Source: an uncultured bacterium
GTDB taxonomy: Bacteria > Bacillota > Clostridia > Oscillospirales > Oscillospiraceae
DNA length: 50,533 bases
Direction of reading: 5' to 3'
Assembly: GCA_947643715.1 (NCBI GenBank)
Contig: CANRXB010000017.1
Span: 1-50,533, forward strand
Part shown: positions 1 through 7,079 of the stretch, piece by piece
How positions within the stretch are numbered: the first letter of the stretch is position 1
Layout: every line of letters begins with the position of its first letter
Program-made: the position numbers and the translations under genes
The notes under the pieces: model-generated
Database searches by the model: none
Told to the model about the DNA's origin: nothing
What the model saw: only the letters and a program-made list of their open reading frames with translations

Positions 1-304
1 AGCGCTCCACCTCCACGGTGAAGTCCACGTGGCCCGGGGTGTCGATGATGTTGATCCGGGTCTGGGGGAACTGGTCCTTGGTGCCCTTCCAATAGCAGGT
101 GGTGGCCGCGGACGTGATGGTGATGCCGCGCTCCTGCTCCTGGGCCATCCAGTCCATGGTGGCGGTGCCGTCATGGGTCTCACCGATCTTGTAGTTCACG
201 CCGGTGTAGTACAGGATGCGCTCGGTCGTCGTCGTCTTACCGGCGTCGATGTGGGCCATGATGCCGATATTACGGGTATTTTCCAGTGAAACTTTTCTTG
301 CCAT
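1..304 (-). CDS. fusA: Elongation factor G, N-terminal part (runs off left edge)
   Basis: The visible 101 residues are the start of the GTPase domain of the translocation factor EF-G, which moves tRNA and mRNA through the ribosome. The P-loop AHIDAGKTT (about residues 17-25), the switch I motif RGITI and the G3 motif DTPGH are all intact. The ATG at 304 has GGAGG about ten bases upstream and lies 22 bases after the rpsG stop, so the gene is the last visible member of the str operon. The remaining roughly 600 residues lie outside the window. Confidence 0.97.
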   Translation of the reverse strand, partial: MARKVSLENTRNIGIMAHIDAGKTTTTERILYYTGVNYKIGETHDGTATMDWMAQEQERGITITSAATTCYWKGTKDQFPQTRINIIDTPGHVDFTVEVER

Positions 305-325
305 GTTGGTTTGTTGCCTCCGTCC

Positions 326-796
326 TTACCAGCGGTAGTGGGCGAACGCCTTGTTGGCCTCGGCCATCTTATGGGTGTCCTCACGCTTCTTCACAGCGGA
401 ACCCGTGTTGTTGGCCGCGTCCATGATCTCGCCCGCCAGCCGCTCTTTCATGGTCTTCTCGCCGCGGTTGCGGGAGTAGTTGGTCAACCAGCGCAGGCCC
501 AAGGTCTGACGGCGCTCGGGCCGGACCTCCATGGGCACCTGATAGGTGGAACCGCCCACACGGCGAGACTTGGTCTCCAGGGACGGCATGATGTTCTCGA
601 TGGCGGTGTTGAACACCTCCAGGGGCTCTTTGCCGGTCTTGTCCTTGATGATGTCGAAAGCACCATAGACGACCTTCTGGGCCACGCCCTTCTTGCCGTC
701 CAGCATGATGCTGTTGACGAGCTTAGTGACTAGGACGGAATTATACAGCGGGTCGGGCAGGATCTCCCGCTTGGGTACGTTTCCTCTTCTGGGCAC
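326..796 (-). CDS. rpsG: 30S ribosomal protein S7
   Basis: The 156-residue product has the usual S7 length and reads clearly as S7 from [16 protein letters not shown] to the C-terminal FAHYRW. S7 nucleates assembly of the 30S head and contacts the 16S 3' domain. An AGGAGG-type site precedes the ATG at 796. The gene lies 22 bases upstream of fusA but is separated from rpsL by an unusually long spacer of 186 bases that can fold (see the separate entry). In enterobacteria S7 represses its own operon from the rpsL-rpsG spacer; whether that applies here is inference. Confidence 0.97.
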   Translation of the reverse strand: MPRRGNVPKREILPDPLYNSVLVTKLVNSIMLDGKKGVAQKVVYGAFDIIKDKTGKEPLEVFNTAIENIMPSLETKSRRVGGSTYQVPMEVRPERRQTLGLRWLTNYSRNRGEKTMKERLAGEIMDAANNTGSAVKKREDTHKMAEANKAFAHYRW

Positions 797-982
797 TTCG
801 CTTCCCTCCTTCTTATGATATAGAGATCATAGGTACTCGAAGTATCGGGCTGCCGGATCCGGCGGCCCGAACATCTCCGTACGATGCCTGTCCGAGGTCT
901 ACCCATATGATATGGAATAAACACCCGGCAAGGCGGTACGCCTTGCGCGTGTGCGCATGACTCGTTTCTTGGGCGAAGCAGA
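797..982 (-). promoter_or_regulatory. Structured rpsL-rpsG intercistronic spacer, possible S7 leader
   Basis: The 186-base spacer carries no convincing gene. On the minus strand it holds two clear inverted repeats: an eight-base stem GCAAGGCG/CGCCTTGC near 930-950 and a GC-rich stem built around GCCGGATCCGGC near 850-875, followed by the rpsG ribosome binding site. It could be an autoregulatory leader for S7, an RNA processing site, or an internal attenuator. No good internal promoter was found. The regulatory role is inference from spacing and symmetry. Confidence 0.35.
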
Positions 983-1408
983 TCACTTCTTCTTGGCAGC
1001 CTTGGGCCGCTTGGCGCCGTACTTGGAACGGGCCTGCATACGGCCGTTGACGCCCTGGGTGTCCAGCGTGCCGCGGATGATGTGGTAACGGACGCCGGGC
1101 AGGTCCTTCACACGGCCGCCGCGGATCATGACCACGGAGTGCTCCTGAAGGTTGTGGCCCACGCCGGGGATATAGGCGGTGACCTCGTAGCCGTTGGTCA
1201 GGCGCACACGGGCGATCTTACGCAGAGCGGAGTTCGGCTTCTTCGGGGTGGAAGTACGAACGGCGGTGCACACGCCCCGCTTCTGGGGAGAGGGCAGGTC
1301 GGTCTCCTTGTTCTTCAGGGTGTTCAGACCGTGCTGCATGGCGGGAGAGTTGGACTTGTAGGTGCTCTTCTCGCGGCCCTTGCGGACCAGTTGGTTAAAA
1401 GTAGGCAT
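983..1408 (-). CDS. rpsL: 30S ribosomal protein S12
   Basis: The product begins [14 protein letters not shown], the canonical S12 N-terminus, and is 141 residues long. S12 sits at the decoding centre and affects translational accuracy; the conserved segments [11 protein letters not shown] and [13 protein letters not shown], which include the streptomycin-response region, are present. An in-frame extension to 1453 exists, but AGGAGG lies just upstream of the ATG at 1408, so that start is chosen. It is the second gene of the str operon. Confidence 0.97.
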   Translation of the reverse strand: MPTFNQLVRKGREKSTYKSNSPAMQHGLNTLKNKETDLPSPQKRGVCTAVRTSTPKKPNSALRKIARVRLTNGYEVTAYIPGVGHNLQEHSVVMIRGGRVKDLPGVRYHIIRGTLDTQGVNGRMQARSKYGAKRPKAAKKK

Positions 1409-1490
1409 GATTTTCCTCCTTTCGATGAATATATATTTTAACGGATCCTGCAAGGATCATTCGTTAAAACCGGAAAATTTTTGGAGCGCG

Positions 1491-1730
1491 CTATAACGTC
1501 GCGGCCACACAGGCCCCTACGGAGATCCGGCAGGCCCTGCCCAGATCCCTCATGGACCCGCACCAGCACACCTCCACGCCCCGCTCCTCGGCCTGACGGG
1601 CCAGGGGCTGCGTGAGCTGCGGATCTGCGTCCCGCGCGAGGAACAGGCGGCGCGCCCGCCCCCCGGACAGCGCCCGGCGGACCTGCTTGACGCCTACGAC
1701 CTTCGATGCGTTCTCCAATCCGTCCAGCAC
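1491..1730 (-). CDS. ybxF: L7Ae-family ribosomal protein-like (YbxF/RplGB type)
   Basis: A 79-residue protein starting with GTG at 1730, preceded by a GGGGG-rich binding site. The segment VVGVKQVRRALSGGRARRLFLARDAD and the later GVEVCWCGSMRDLGRACRISVGACVAA pattern match the L7Ae/L30e/YbxF fold, which binds kink-turn RNA. In Bacillus the gene lies between rpoC and rpsL; here it is the first gene of the operon with its own promoter at 1770-1798, and rpoBC is not adjacent. Identification rests on motif pattern, size and position. Confidence 0.85.
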   Translation of the reverse strand: MLDGLENASKVVGVKQVRRALSGGRARRLFLARDADPQLTQPLARQAEERGVEVCWCGSMRDLGRACRISVGACVAATL

Positions 1731-1769
1731 AGGGCAGGCCCCCTTTTCGGTATATCAGCGCAATATGGA

Positions 1770-1798
1770 ATTATAACATACCAACTCCCGCCAGTCAA
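1770..1798 (-). promoter_or_regulatory. Sigma-A promoter of the str operon
   Basis: On the minus strand TTGACT (1793-1798) is followed after 17 bases by TATAAT (1770-1775). This is near-consensus, with a predicted start near 1763, about 33 bases before the GTG of the L7Ae-like gene. It explains how the operon is expressed although rpoBC is not upstream. Confidence 0.88.
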
Positions 1799-1882
1799 GC
1801 GGATATCAGGCTTTTTACCGCTGTTCCGCCGCTTTTTTGCGCTGCCGGCCCCTGCACGCGGCGCGAACCGCCCGCAGCACGC

Positions 1883-1917
1883 AGGACCCGGCCCCTCCTG
1901 ACGAGGGCCCGGGTCCT
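1883..1917 (-). terminator. GC-rich hairpin downstream of murC
   Basis: AGGACCCGGCCCCTC and GAGGGCCCGGGTCCT pair over 15 positions with one mismatch around a five-base loop, about 32 bases after the murC stop. There is no T-run on the minus side, so it may be a weak terminator or an mRNA 3' stabiliser rather than a classical intrinsic terminator. Confidence 0.45.
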
Positions 1918-1948
1918 CCCGATGGCCGTCCCGGCGCAGCCGGGAGCC

Positions 1949-3322
1949 TCATCCCTCTTCCACCAGCGCCTCCCCGGCGAGGTAGATGTCCCCCGCGCCC
2001 ACCGTCAGGATCAGATCCCCCGGCTGGGCGATCCGCCGCAGCTTCTCGGTCACGTCCTCCAGGGTGGGGCAGAACACGCTCCCCGGCACCTGCGCGGCCA
2101 GGTCGGCGGACGAGATCCCAACGTCGTTGTCCTCCCGGGCGGCGAAGATCTCCGCCAGCAGGGTGACCTCCGGTCGTTTGAGCACCTCCACGAAGTCGTC
2201 GAACAGCTCGTGGGTGCGGGAATAGGTGTGGGGCTGGAAGGCGCAGATCACCCGCTTGTGCCCCAGGGCCCTGGCCGTGTCGAACAGCGCCGCCAGCTCG
2301 CCTGGGTGGTGGGCGTAGTCGTCGCACACCTCCGCGCCGTTGTACGTCCCCTTGTACTCGAACCGCCGCCCCGGCAGACGGAACTCCCGCATCCCGTCCT
2401 CCACCGCTCTCCCGGGCAGGCCCAGGGCGATGGCTGCGGCCGCGGCCGCCAAGGCGTTCTTCACGTTGTGCACACCGGGCACGGACAGATCCAGATGCGC
2501 GTATCTCTCCCCTCCATGCACCACGTCGAAGGAGCCGAAGCCGTGGTCCATGGAGAGGTTTTCTGCATGGACGTCCCCCTCGTCTATGCCGAAGGTGAGC
2601 ACCGGGCGCGTCTCCCCCGCCAGCGCGGTCATGGTGTTCTCGTCCTCGCAGTTGGCCACGATCAGGCCGTTCTCCGGGACCCGGTCGGCGAACGCCCGGA
2701 AGGAGTGCTCCACGTCCGCCAGATCTTTGAAGAAATCCAGGTGGTCGGCCTCCACGTTGAGGATCACCGCCACCGTGGGGTAAAAGGACAGGAAAGAGTT
2801 GCAGTACTCGCAGGACTCCAGGATGATGGTGTCCCCATGGCCCACCCGGTGGCCCGCCTCCAGCAAGGGAAGGGTCCCCCCGATCATCACGGTGGGGTCC
2901 CGCTTGGCCGCCATGAAGATGTGGGTACACATGGACGTGGTGGTGGTCTTCCCGTGGGTGCCGGAGATGCACAGGGCGTTCTCGTAATCCTGCATGATGG
3001 CCCCCCACGCCTGGGCCCGCTCGAACACGGGGACGCCGGCGGCCAGGGCCGCGGCGATCTCCGGATTGCCGTCGTGGACGGCGGCGGTGCGCACGACGCA
3101 GTCCGCGCCCTGCATGCTCTGCGCCAGATGGCCGATGGTCACCGGGATGCCCAGCCCCCGCAGATGGAGGACGGTGGCGCTCTCCCGCTGATCGGATCCG
3201 GTGACCTCCACCCCCGCCCCGAAGAGCACTTCCGCCAAGGACGCCATGGACACCCCGCCGATGCCCACGAGGTGGGCCCGCTTCCCCGGTCGTAAATAGT
3301 CGCGGATATTCTTGACTCCCAT
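1949..3322 (-). CDS. murC: UDP-N-acetylmuramate--L-alanine ligase
   Basis: A 457-residue Mur ligase, normal length, that adds L-alanine to UDP-MurNAc as the first peptide step of peptidoglycan synthesis in the cytoplasm. Visible features are the N-terminal Rossmann segment HLVGIGGVSMASLAEVL, the ATP-binding GTHGKTTTT near residue 120, the central NVEADHLDFF, and DDYAHHPGE in the C-terminal domain, a MurC hallmark. The ATG at 3322 has GAGGT upstream. It appears monocistronic, with its own promoter and unrelated neighbours. Confidence 0.96.
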   Translation of the reverse strand: MGVKNIRDYLRPGKRAHLVGIGGVSMASLAEVLFGAGVEVTGSDQRESATVLHLRGLGIPVTIGHLAQSMQGADCVVRTAAVHDGNPEIAAALAAGVPVFERAQAWGAIMQDYENALCISGTHGKTTTTSMCTHIFMAAKRDPTVMIGGTLPLLEAGHRVGHGDTIILESCEYCNSFLSFYPTVAVILNVEADHLDFFKDLADVEHSFRAFADRVPENGLIVANCEDENTMTALAGETRPVLTFGIDEGDVHAENLSMDHGFGSFDVVHGGERYAHLDLSVPGVHNVKNALAAAAAAIALGLPGRAVEDGMREFRLPGRRFEYKGTYNGAEVCDDYAHHPGELAALFDTARALGHKRVICAFQPHTYSRTHELFDDFVEVLKRPEVTLLAEIFAAREDNDVGISSADLAAQVPGSVFCPTLEDVTEKLRRIAQPGDLILTVGAGDIYLAGEALVEEG

Positions 3323-3378
3323 AACTCATTACCTCATATATAGACCCGTCGCTCAGGTATTTTCGTGTTTGGCAGTTT

Positions 3379-3407
3379 ATTATATACTGCCCCATTGGAA
3401 AATGCAA
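3379..3407 (-). promoter_or_regulatory. Sigma-A promoter of murC
   Basis: TTGCAT (3402-3407), a 17-base spacer and TATAAT (3379-3384) on the minus strand, with the predicted start about 50 bases before the murC ATG. The rest of the 164-base gap between murC and the DUF2812 gene shows nothing else distinctive. Confidence 0.8.
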
Positions 3408-3486
3408 CCTGCAAATCAGTATAAGCGCCGCAGACGGGATCTAGACGTGGTAGACGGGCCATGGAGGAAATTTTTTCATCCTCCGC

Positions 3487-4857
3487 TCAGCCGCCCAGCT
3501 TCTCCCCCACCATCGCCATCTGTTCCGGGGCCGGGGGCCACTCGAACCTGATATCGACGATGCGGTCCTCGTAGCACAGCAGATATATCTCCAGCGGCCC
3601 GCCGTCCTGCGCCGTCAGCCGGTACGCCTCCGCCGCGCCCCAGGGCCCGGGATCCGCAGGTCCCCAAAACTCCTTATGGCCCTGCGGGACCCTGTCGTCG
3701 CCCAGCTCGTCCCGCTCTTCCAGCGCCTTCTCCCGGCACAGGCCATACAGGAACGGGGCCTTGACCAGCGTGACGGTGTACTCCAGCCCGAGCCTGTCGT
3801 CCCAGCCCTCCACGTCCCGCCGGGGATACTGATACACATAGGACCAGTCCAGCAGCAGGGACCGGCTGCCCGATCGTATCTGGCCATAGTCCCGGACGTC
3901 CTCGTCCAGCAGGTCCTCCACCGTCAGCGGCGCCTCGTCCTCGCTGCCCGGACGGGAATGCTGCGACCCGGTCAGGACGCGCAGGGCACCAAAGACCACG
4001 CCCACGGTCAGCAGGATGCTCAGAGCCCCGCAGACCAGCATGGTGACGAGCCTGCTGACCTTGGCCGGCTCCTTCCGGCGCTTGAGCAGCCGCCTGATCC
4101 CATCGGTCACGAGGATGATGACCGCCGTGCCCAGCAGGAGCAGCACGATGACCGCCGTCTCCACGGTACGGCCGGACGTCGCCACCGAGGCGGTCCAAAG
4201 GGCGAAGGCGAAGGTGACCGTGCACAGCACTCCCCATTGCAGCCAGGGCCGGCTGGAGGTCTCCAGGAACTGCCCATGCTCCGCCGCCCTTTTGGCCCTC
4301 CTGTGCCAGAGATGATAGCTGCCCAGCTCCACGGCGCATATCGTCAGGAGCGCCGGCCAGCATACCATCAGAAACAGCGTGGAGTCGTCGGCCAGTGTCC
4401 TGACAGGGTCGGCCAGCAGCCGGGACGACAGGATCGCCGCGTTCATCAGCGCCACGAAGAGCTGGAGCAGCAGCACGCTCAAAAAGCTCTTCTTCGCGCT
4501 GCGGTGGATGGCCTCCACCTCCAGCACCGGGTCGGTCTCGATGGGGACCGGGTCCTCCCGCTCGTTGTAAAAGATCTGCATCTGCGCCGAGGACGCCGCC
4601 AGCGTCCAGCCGGTATGACGGCAAAGATCGTAGAACGTCTCCTGGTCCTCCGACGGCTCCGGGTCGAACCCCGACGCTTTGGAAAAGTAGCACACGCAGA
4701 ACGTCAGCTCCTTCGGCTCGATCCGCCGGTACTCCCAGCCGAACGCCCCGATCTTGTCCAGCAGCCAGCCCCGGCCCGCCATCCGCTGGAGATGCGCCTC
4801 GATCCCGGTGTGGTCGTAGAACGAGAACATCTCGACCCGCTTCTTCCTGTCTTTCAT
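3487..4857 (-). CDS. DUF2812 family membrane protein
   Basis: The protein is about 456 residues. Its N-terminal ~110 residues (KKRVEMFSFYDHTGIEAHL, then AGRGWLLDKIGAFGWEYRR) match the DUF2812 pattern. They are followed by about five hydrophobic segments near residues 126-147, 161-183, 208-226, 234-252 and 268-292, and a soluble C-terminal region of about 160 residues. The ATG at 4857 overlaps the PadR stop by one base (TGATG) and uses an AGGAGG inside the padR end; GTG at 4860 is an alternative. DUF2812 proteins are commonly paired with PadR regulators in Firmicutes. Their function is unknown; an envelope-stress or efflux-related sensing role is only speculation. Confidence 0.85.
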   Translation of the reverse strand: MKDRKKRVEMFSFYDHTGIEAHLQRMAGRGWLLDKIGAFGWEYRRIEPKELTFCVCYFSKASGFDPEPSEDQETFYDLCRHTGWTLAASSAQMQIFYNEREDPVPIETDPVLEVEAIHRSAKKSFLSVLLLQLFVALMNAAILSSRLLADPVRTLADDSTLFLMVCWPALLTICAVELGSYHLWHRRAKRAAEHGQFLETSSRPWLQWGVLCTVTFAFALWTASVATSGRTVETAVIVLLLLGTAVIILVTDGIRRLLKRRKEPAKVSRLVTMLVCGALSILLTVGVVFGALRVLTGSQHSRPGSEDEAPLTVEDLLDEDVRDYGQIRSGSRSLLLDWSYVYQYPRRDVEGWDDRLGLEYTVTLVKAPFLYGLCREKALEERDELGDDRVPQGHKEFWGPADPGPWGAAEAYRLTAQDGGPLEIYLLCYEDRIVDIRFEWPPAPEQMAMVGEKLGG

Positions 4858-5177
4858 CACCGTTCCTCCTCTCTGAACGCCGCGCGGTAATCCTCCGCCT
4901 GGGCGCAGATGCGCCCATACTCCTTCGCCAACACCTCCCGCCCCTGGTCCGTGAGGACGTAGCTGCGCTTGCGCCCCTCCACCCGGGTCTCACGGATCAT
5001 GCCCGCCTGGCAGAACCGCTCCAGCAGGTCGTACAGCGTGCCCGACCCCACGCTCACCCTTTTCCCCGTCATGGCGGGCACACGGTCCAGGATGTCCATG
5101 CCGCAGCACTCTTCCCGCAGGCACAGCAGGACATAGAACATCTGCTCCGTGAGCGTCTGGAACTTCGCCCTGGGCAT
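4857..5177 (-). CDS. PadR family transcriptional regulator
   Basis: A 106-residue winged-helix regulator. LTEQMFYVLLCLREECCGMDILDRV and GSGTLYDLLERFCQAGMIRE correspond to the DNA-binding helices and wing typical of small (subfamily 2) PadR proteins, and a short C-terminal helix should dimerise. It is translationally coupled to the DUF2812 gene. The promoter in front carries two palindromes centred 30 bp apart, one filling the -35/-10 spacer, which predicts tight autorepression of the pair. PadR proteins of this type usually respond to small hydrophobic ligands; the ligand here is unknown. Confidence 0.93.
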   Translation of the reverse strand: MPRAKFQTLTEQMFYVLLCLREECCGMDILDRVPAMTGKRVSVGSGTLYDLLERFCQAGMIRETRVEGRKRSYVLTDQGREVLAKEYGRICAQAEDYRAAFREEER

Positions 5178-5197
5178 CTCCCTCGCCTCCCCCTATT

Positions 5198-5248
5198 CTC
5201 GATATTCGAGTATAGCTCCATTATATTCTCGATTATCGAGTTTGTCAA
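5198..5248 (-). promoter_or_regulatory. Perfect consensus promoter with two PadR-type operators
   Basis: On the minus strand TTGACA (5243-5248), 17 bases, TATAAT (5220-5225). Two 13-base palindromes of the form CTCGA-N3-TCGAG lie at 5228-5240 (entirely within the spacer) and 5198-5210 (across the expected transcription start). Their centres are 30 bp apart, about three helical turns, so two dimers could sit on the same face. This is a self-consistent autorepression site for the PadR gene immediately downstream. Confidence 0.88.
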
Positions 5249-5263
5249 GTGCGGGATATGGGA

Positions 5264-5300
5264 AGGACCTCTCCGTCCCGCTCGGGGCCGGAGAGGTCCT
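5264..5300 (-). terminator. Terminator of the methionine operon
   Basis: A perfect 12-bp stem, AGGACCTCTCCG pairing with CGGAGAGGTCCT, with a 13-base loop starts ten bases after the stop of the fusion gene. The T-tract is short (TTCCC on the minus strand), so efficiency is uncertain. Confidence 0.65.
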
Positions 5301-5309
5301 CTTTCCATC

Positions 5310-7079
5310 TCAGCGCAGCTCTTCCATGATCCGGACGATCAGCGCCACCCGCCGGAACGGGGTCATGAGATACCAGCCGTCGGTATAGGGCTCCATGGCC
5401 CGGGCCGCCCGCACCGAAAGCGCCACCGCCAGCTCCTCCGCCTCCTCCCGGCCCTTTCCCTCATAGAGCCGGACGATCTCCTCCGGCACCCGCATCCCCG
5501 CCACCTCGTTGTTGAGGAACAGCGCGTTCCGGTGGCTCACGATGGGGAACACGCCCCCCAGTATCTTGCCCTTGAGCGTCTTGCGGGCCAGCTCCAGGTT
5601 CTCCAGCGCCTGGGGGGAGTGGACCGGCTGGGTGAGGAAGCCCGCCGCGCCGCACGCCTCTTTCTCCGATGCCAGCTCCAGTTGCTTGGCGAAATTGGCG
5701 GCGTTCACGTTCAGCGCCCCGAATATCTGGAACGGGACGGACAGGCCCTGTCCCGTCAGGCCGCTGACGTACCGGATCAGCTTTCGGGAGTTGAAGTTGA
5801 ACACGCTCTTCACCTCGTCCCGGTCCTGGGTGGGGACAGGGTCGCCGGTGACCAGCAGCACGTTGTGCACCCCCTCCATGGACAGCCCCAGCAGCAGCGC
5901 CTTGGTGGCGTTCAGGTTCCGATCCCGGCAGGTGAGATGGGGCAGGGGCTCCACCCCGGTCTCCCGCCTGATCTTGCAGGCCAGCAGGGAGCTGTCCGCC
6001 CTCGGGCGACCCACGGGGCAGTCCGCGATGGTGATCGCGTCCGCCCCGGCGTCCCGCAGGGCCCGGACCCCTTCCATGAACGCCGACGCATCGTCGTCTG
6101 TGGGCGGGTCCAGCTCCACGGCGATCGCCCGGCGTCCCGACGCCAGCTCGTCCCGCAGCCGGTTCCGGCCGGGCCGGACCTCCGGCTCCCTCCGGGGCCG
6201 GGCGGGGACGGCGGCAGGACGCGGCGAGAGCCCCTCCAGCGCGGCAGCGGCGCAGGCGATGTGCCGGGGCCGGGTGCCGCAGCACCCCCCCACGATGGCC
6301 GCGCCCTCGCCCACCGCGTCCGCCAGCCGGGCGGCGAAATAGTCCGGCTCCCCCTGATAGGCCACCCTGCGGCCCAGCACCGTGGGATAGCCCGCGTTGG
6401 GCATCACCGACAGGGCCTTGCCGTCCAGCACGCTCAGGTCCAGCCCGCGGACGAACTCCAACAGATGGCGGGGACCGGACATGCAGTTGAACCCCACCGC
6501 GTCCACCCCGTCCAGCGCCGCCGTGCGCTGGAAGAGGGCCCGGCCCGGCAGGCCCTCCCGGGTGGTCCCATCCGGCCCCACCGCGAAGGAGACCAGCAGG
6601 AAAGCGGAGGGACAGCGCTCTTTCAGATACCGGGCCAGCTCCGGCACGCCCTCGTCCGTGGGGAGGGTCTCCACCACGAAATGGTCGAGGCCCTGATCGA
6701 TGAAGATGTCCGCCTGCCGGCAGTAGATCTCCCCGGGGGACGCCGCCCCCTCTCTGGCGGCAGGACCAAGGTCGGCGAACACGAACGCGCCATAGGGCTC
6801 CGCCGCCGCCAGCGCCAGGCGGCAGCCCGCCTCGATGATGCGCCGCGCCTCTCCCGCGTCCCTGGACAGATCCGCCCCCACGTCGAAGGTGTTGGTGCGG
6901 ATGGCCCTGCACCCCGCCTCCAGATAGGCGCGGTGGATGGCGGCGATCTCCTCCGGATGGTCCAGGTCCCCCAGCTCGCACCGGGCCTCGCTCCGGCCGG
7001 GGAGGGAGGCGAAATAGGTCCCCATGGCCCCGTCGAACAGCAGGGGCGCTCCCCCTGCCAGATGTTCCCTGACGTTCAT
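5310..7079 (-). CDS. Homocysteine S-methyltransferase / methylenetetrahydrofolate reductase fusion
   Basis: A 589-residue two-domain protein like Bacillus YitJ. Residues 1 to about 285 are a homocysteine methyltransferase barrel, with LLFDGAMGTYF near the start and the zinc-binding cysteines in GFNCMSG and GGCCGTRP. Residues from about 315 to the end are a MetF-type reductase (AIAVELDPPTDDD, LPHLTCRDRN, NVLLVTGDP, GFLTQPVHS), which makes methyl-THF from methylene-THF. Its ATG overlaps the metH stop as ATGA, so both are translated together. It could supply methyl-THF to MetH and may also methylate homocysteine itself; the methyl donor of the N-terminal domain is not evident. Confidence 0.93.
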   Translation of the reverse strand: MNVREHLAGGAPLLFDGAMGTYFASLPGRSEARCELGDLDHPEEIAAIHRAYLEAGCRAIRTNTFDVGADLSRDAGEARRIIEAGCRLALAAAEPYGAFVFADLGPAAREGAASPGEIYCRQADIFIDQGLDHFVVETLPTDEGVPELARYLKERCPSAFLLVSFAVGPDGTTREGLPGRALFQRTAALDGVDAVGFNCMSGPRHLLEFVRGLDLSVLDGKALSVMPNAGYPTVLGRRVAYQGEPDYFAARLADAVGEGAAIVGGCCGTRPRHIACAAAALEGLSPRPAAVPARPRREPEVRPGRNRLRDELASGRRAIAVELDPPTDDDASAFMEGVRALRDAGADAITIADCPVGRPRADSSLLACKIRRETGVEPLPHLTCRDRNLNATKALLLGLSMEGVHNVLLVTGDPVPTQDRDEVKSVFNFNSRKLIRYVSGLTGQGLSVPFQIFGALNVNAANFAKQLELASEKEACGAAGFLTQPVHSPQALENLELARKTLKGKILGGVFPIVSHRNALFLNNEVAGMRVPEEIVRLYEGKGREEAEELAVALSVRAARAMEPYTDGWYLMTPFRRVALIVRIMEELR

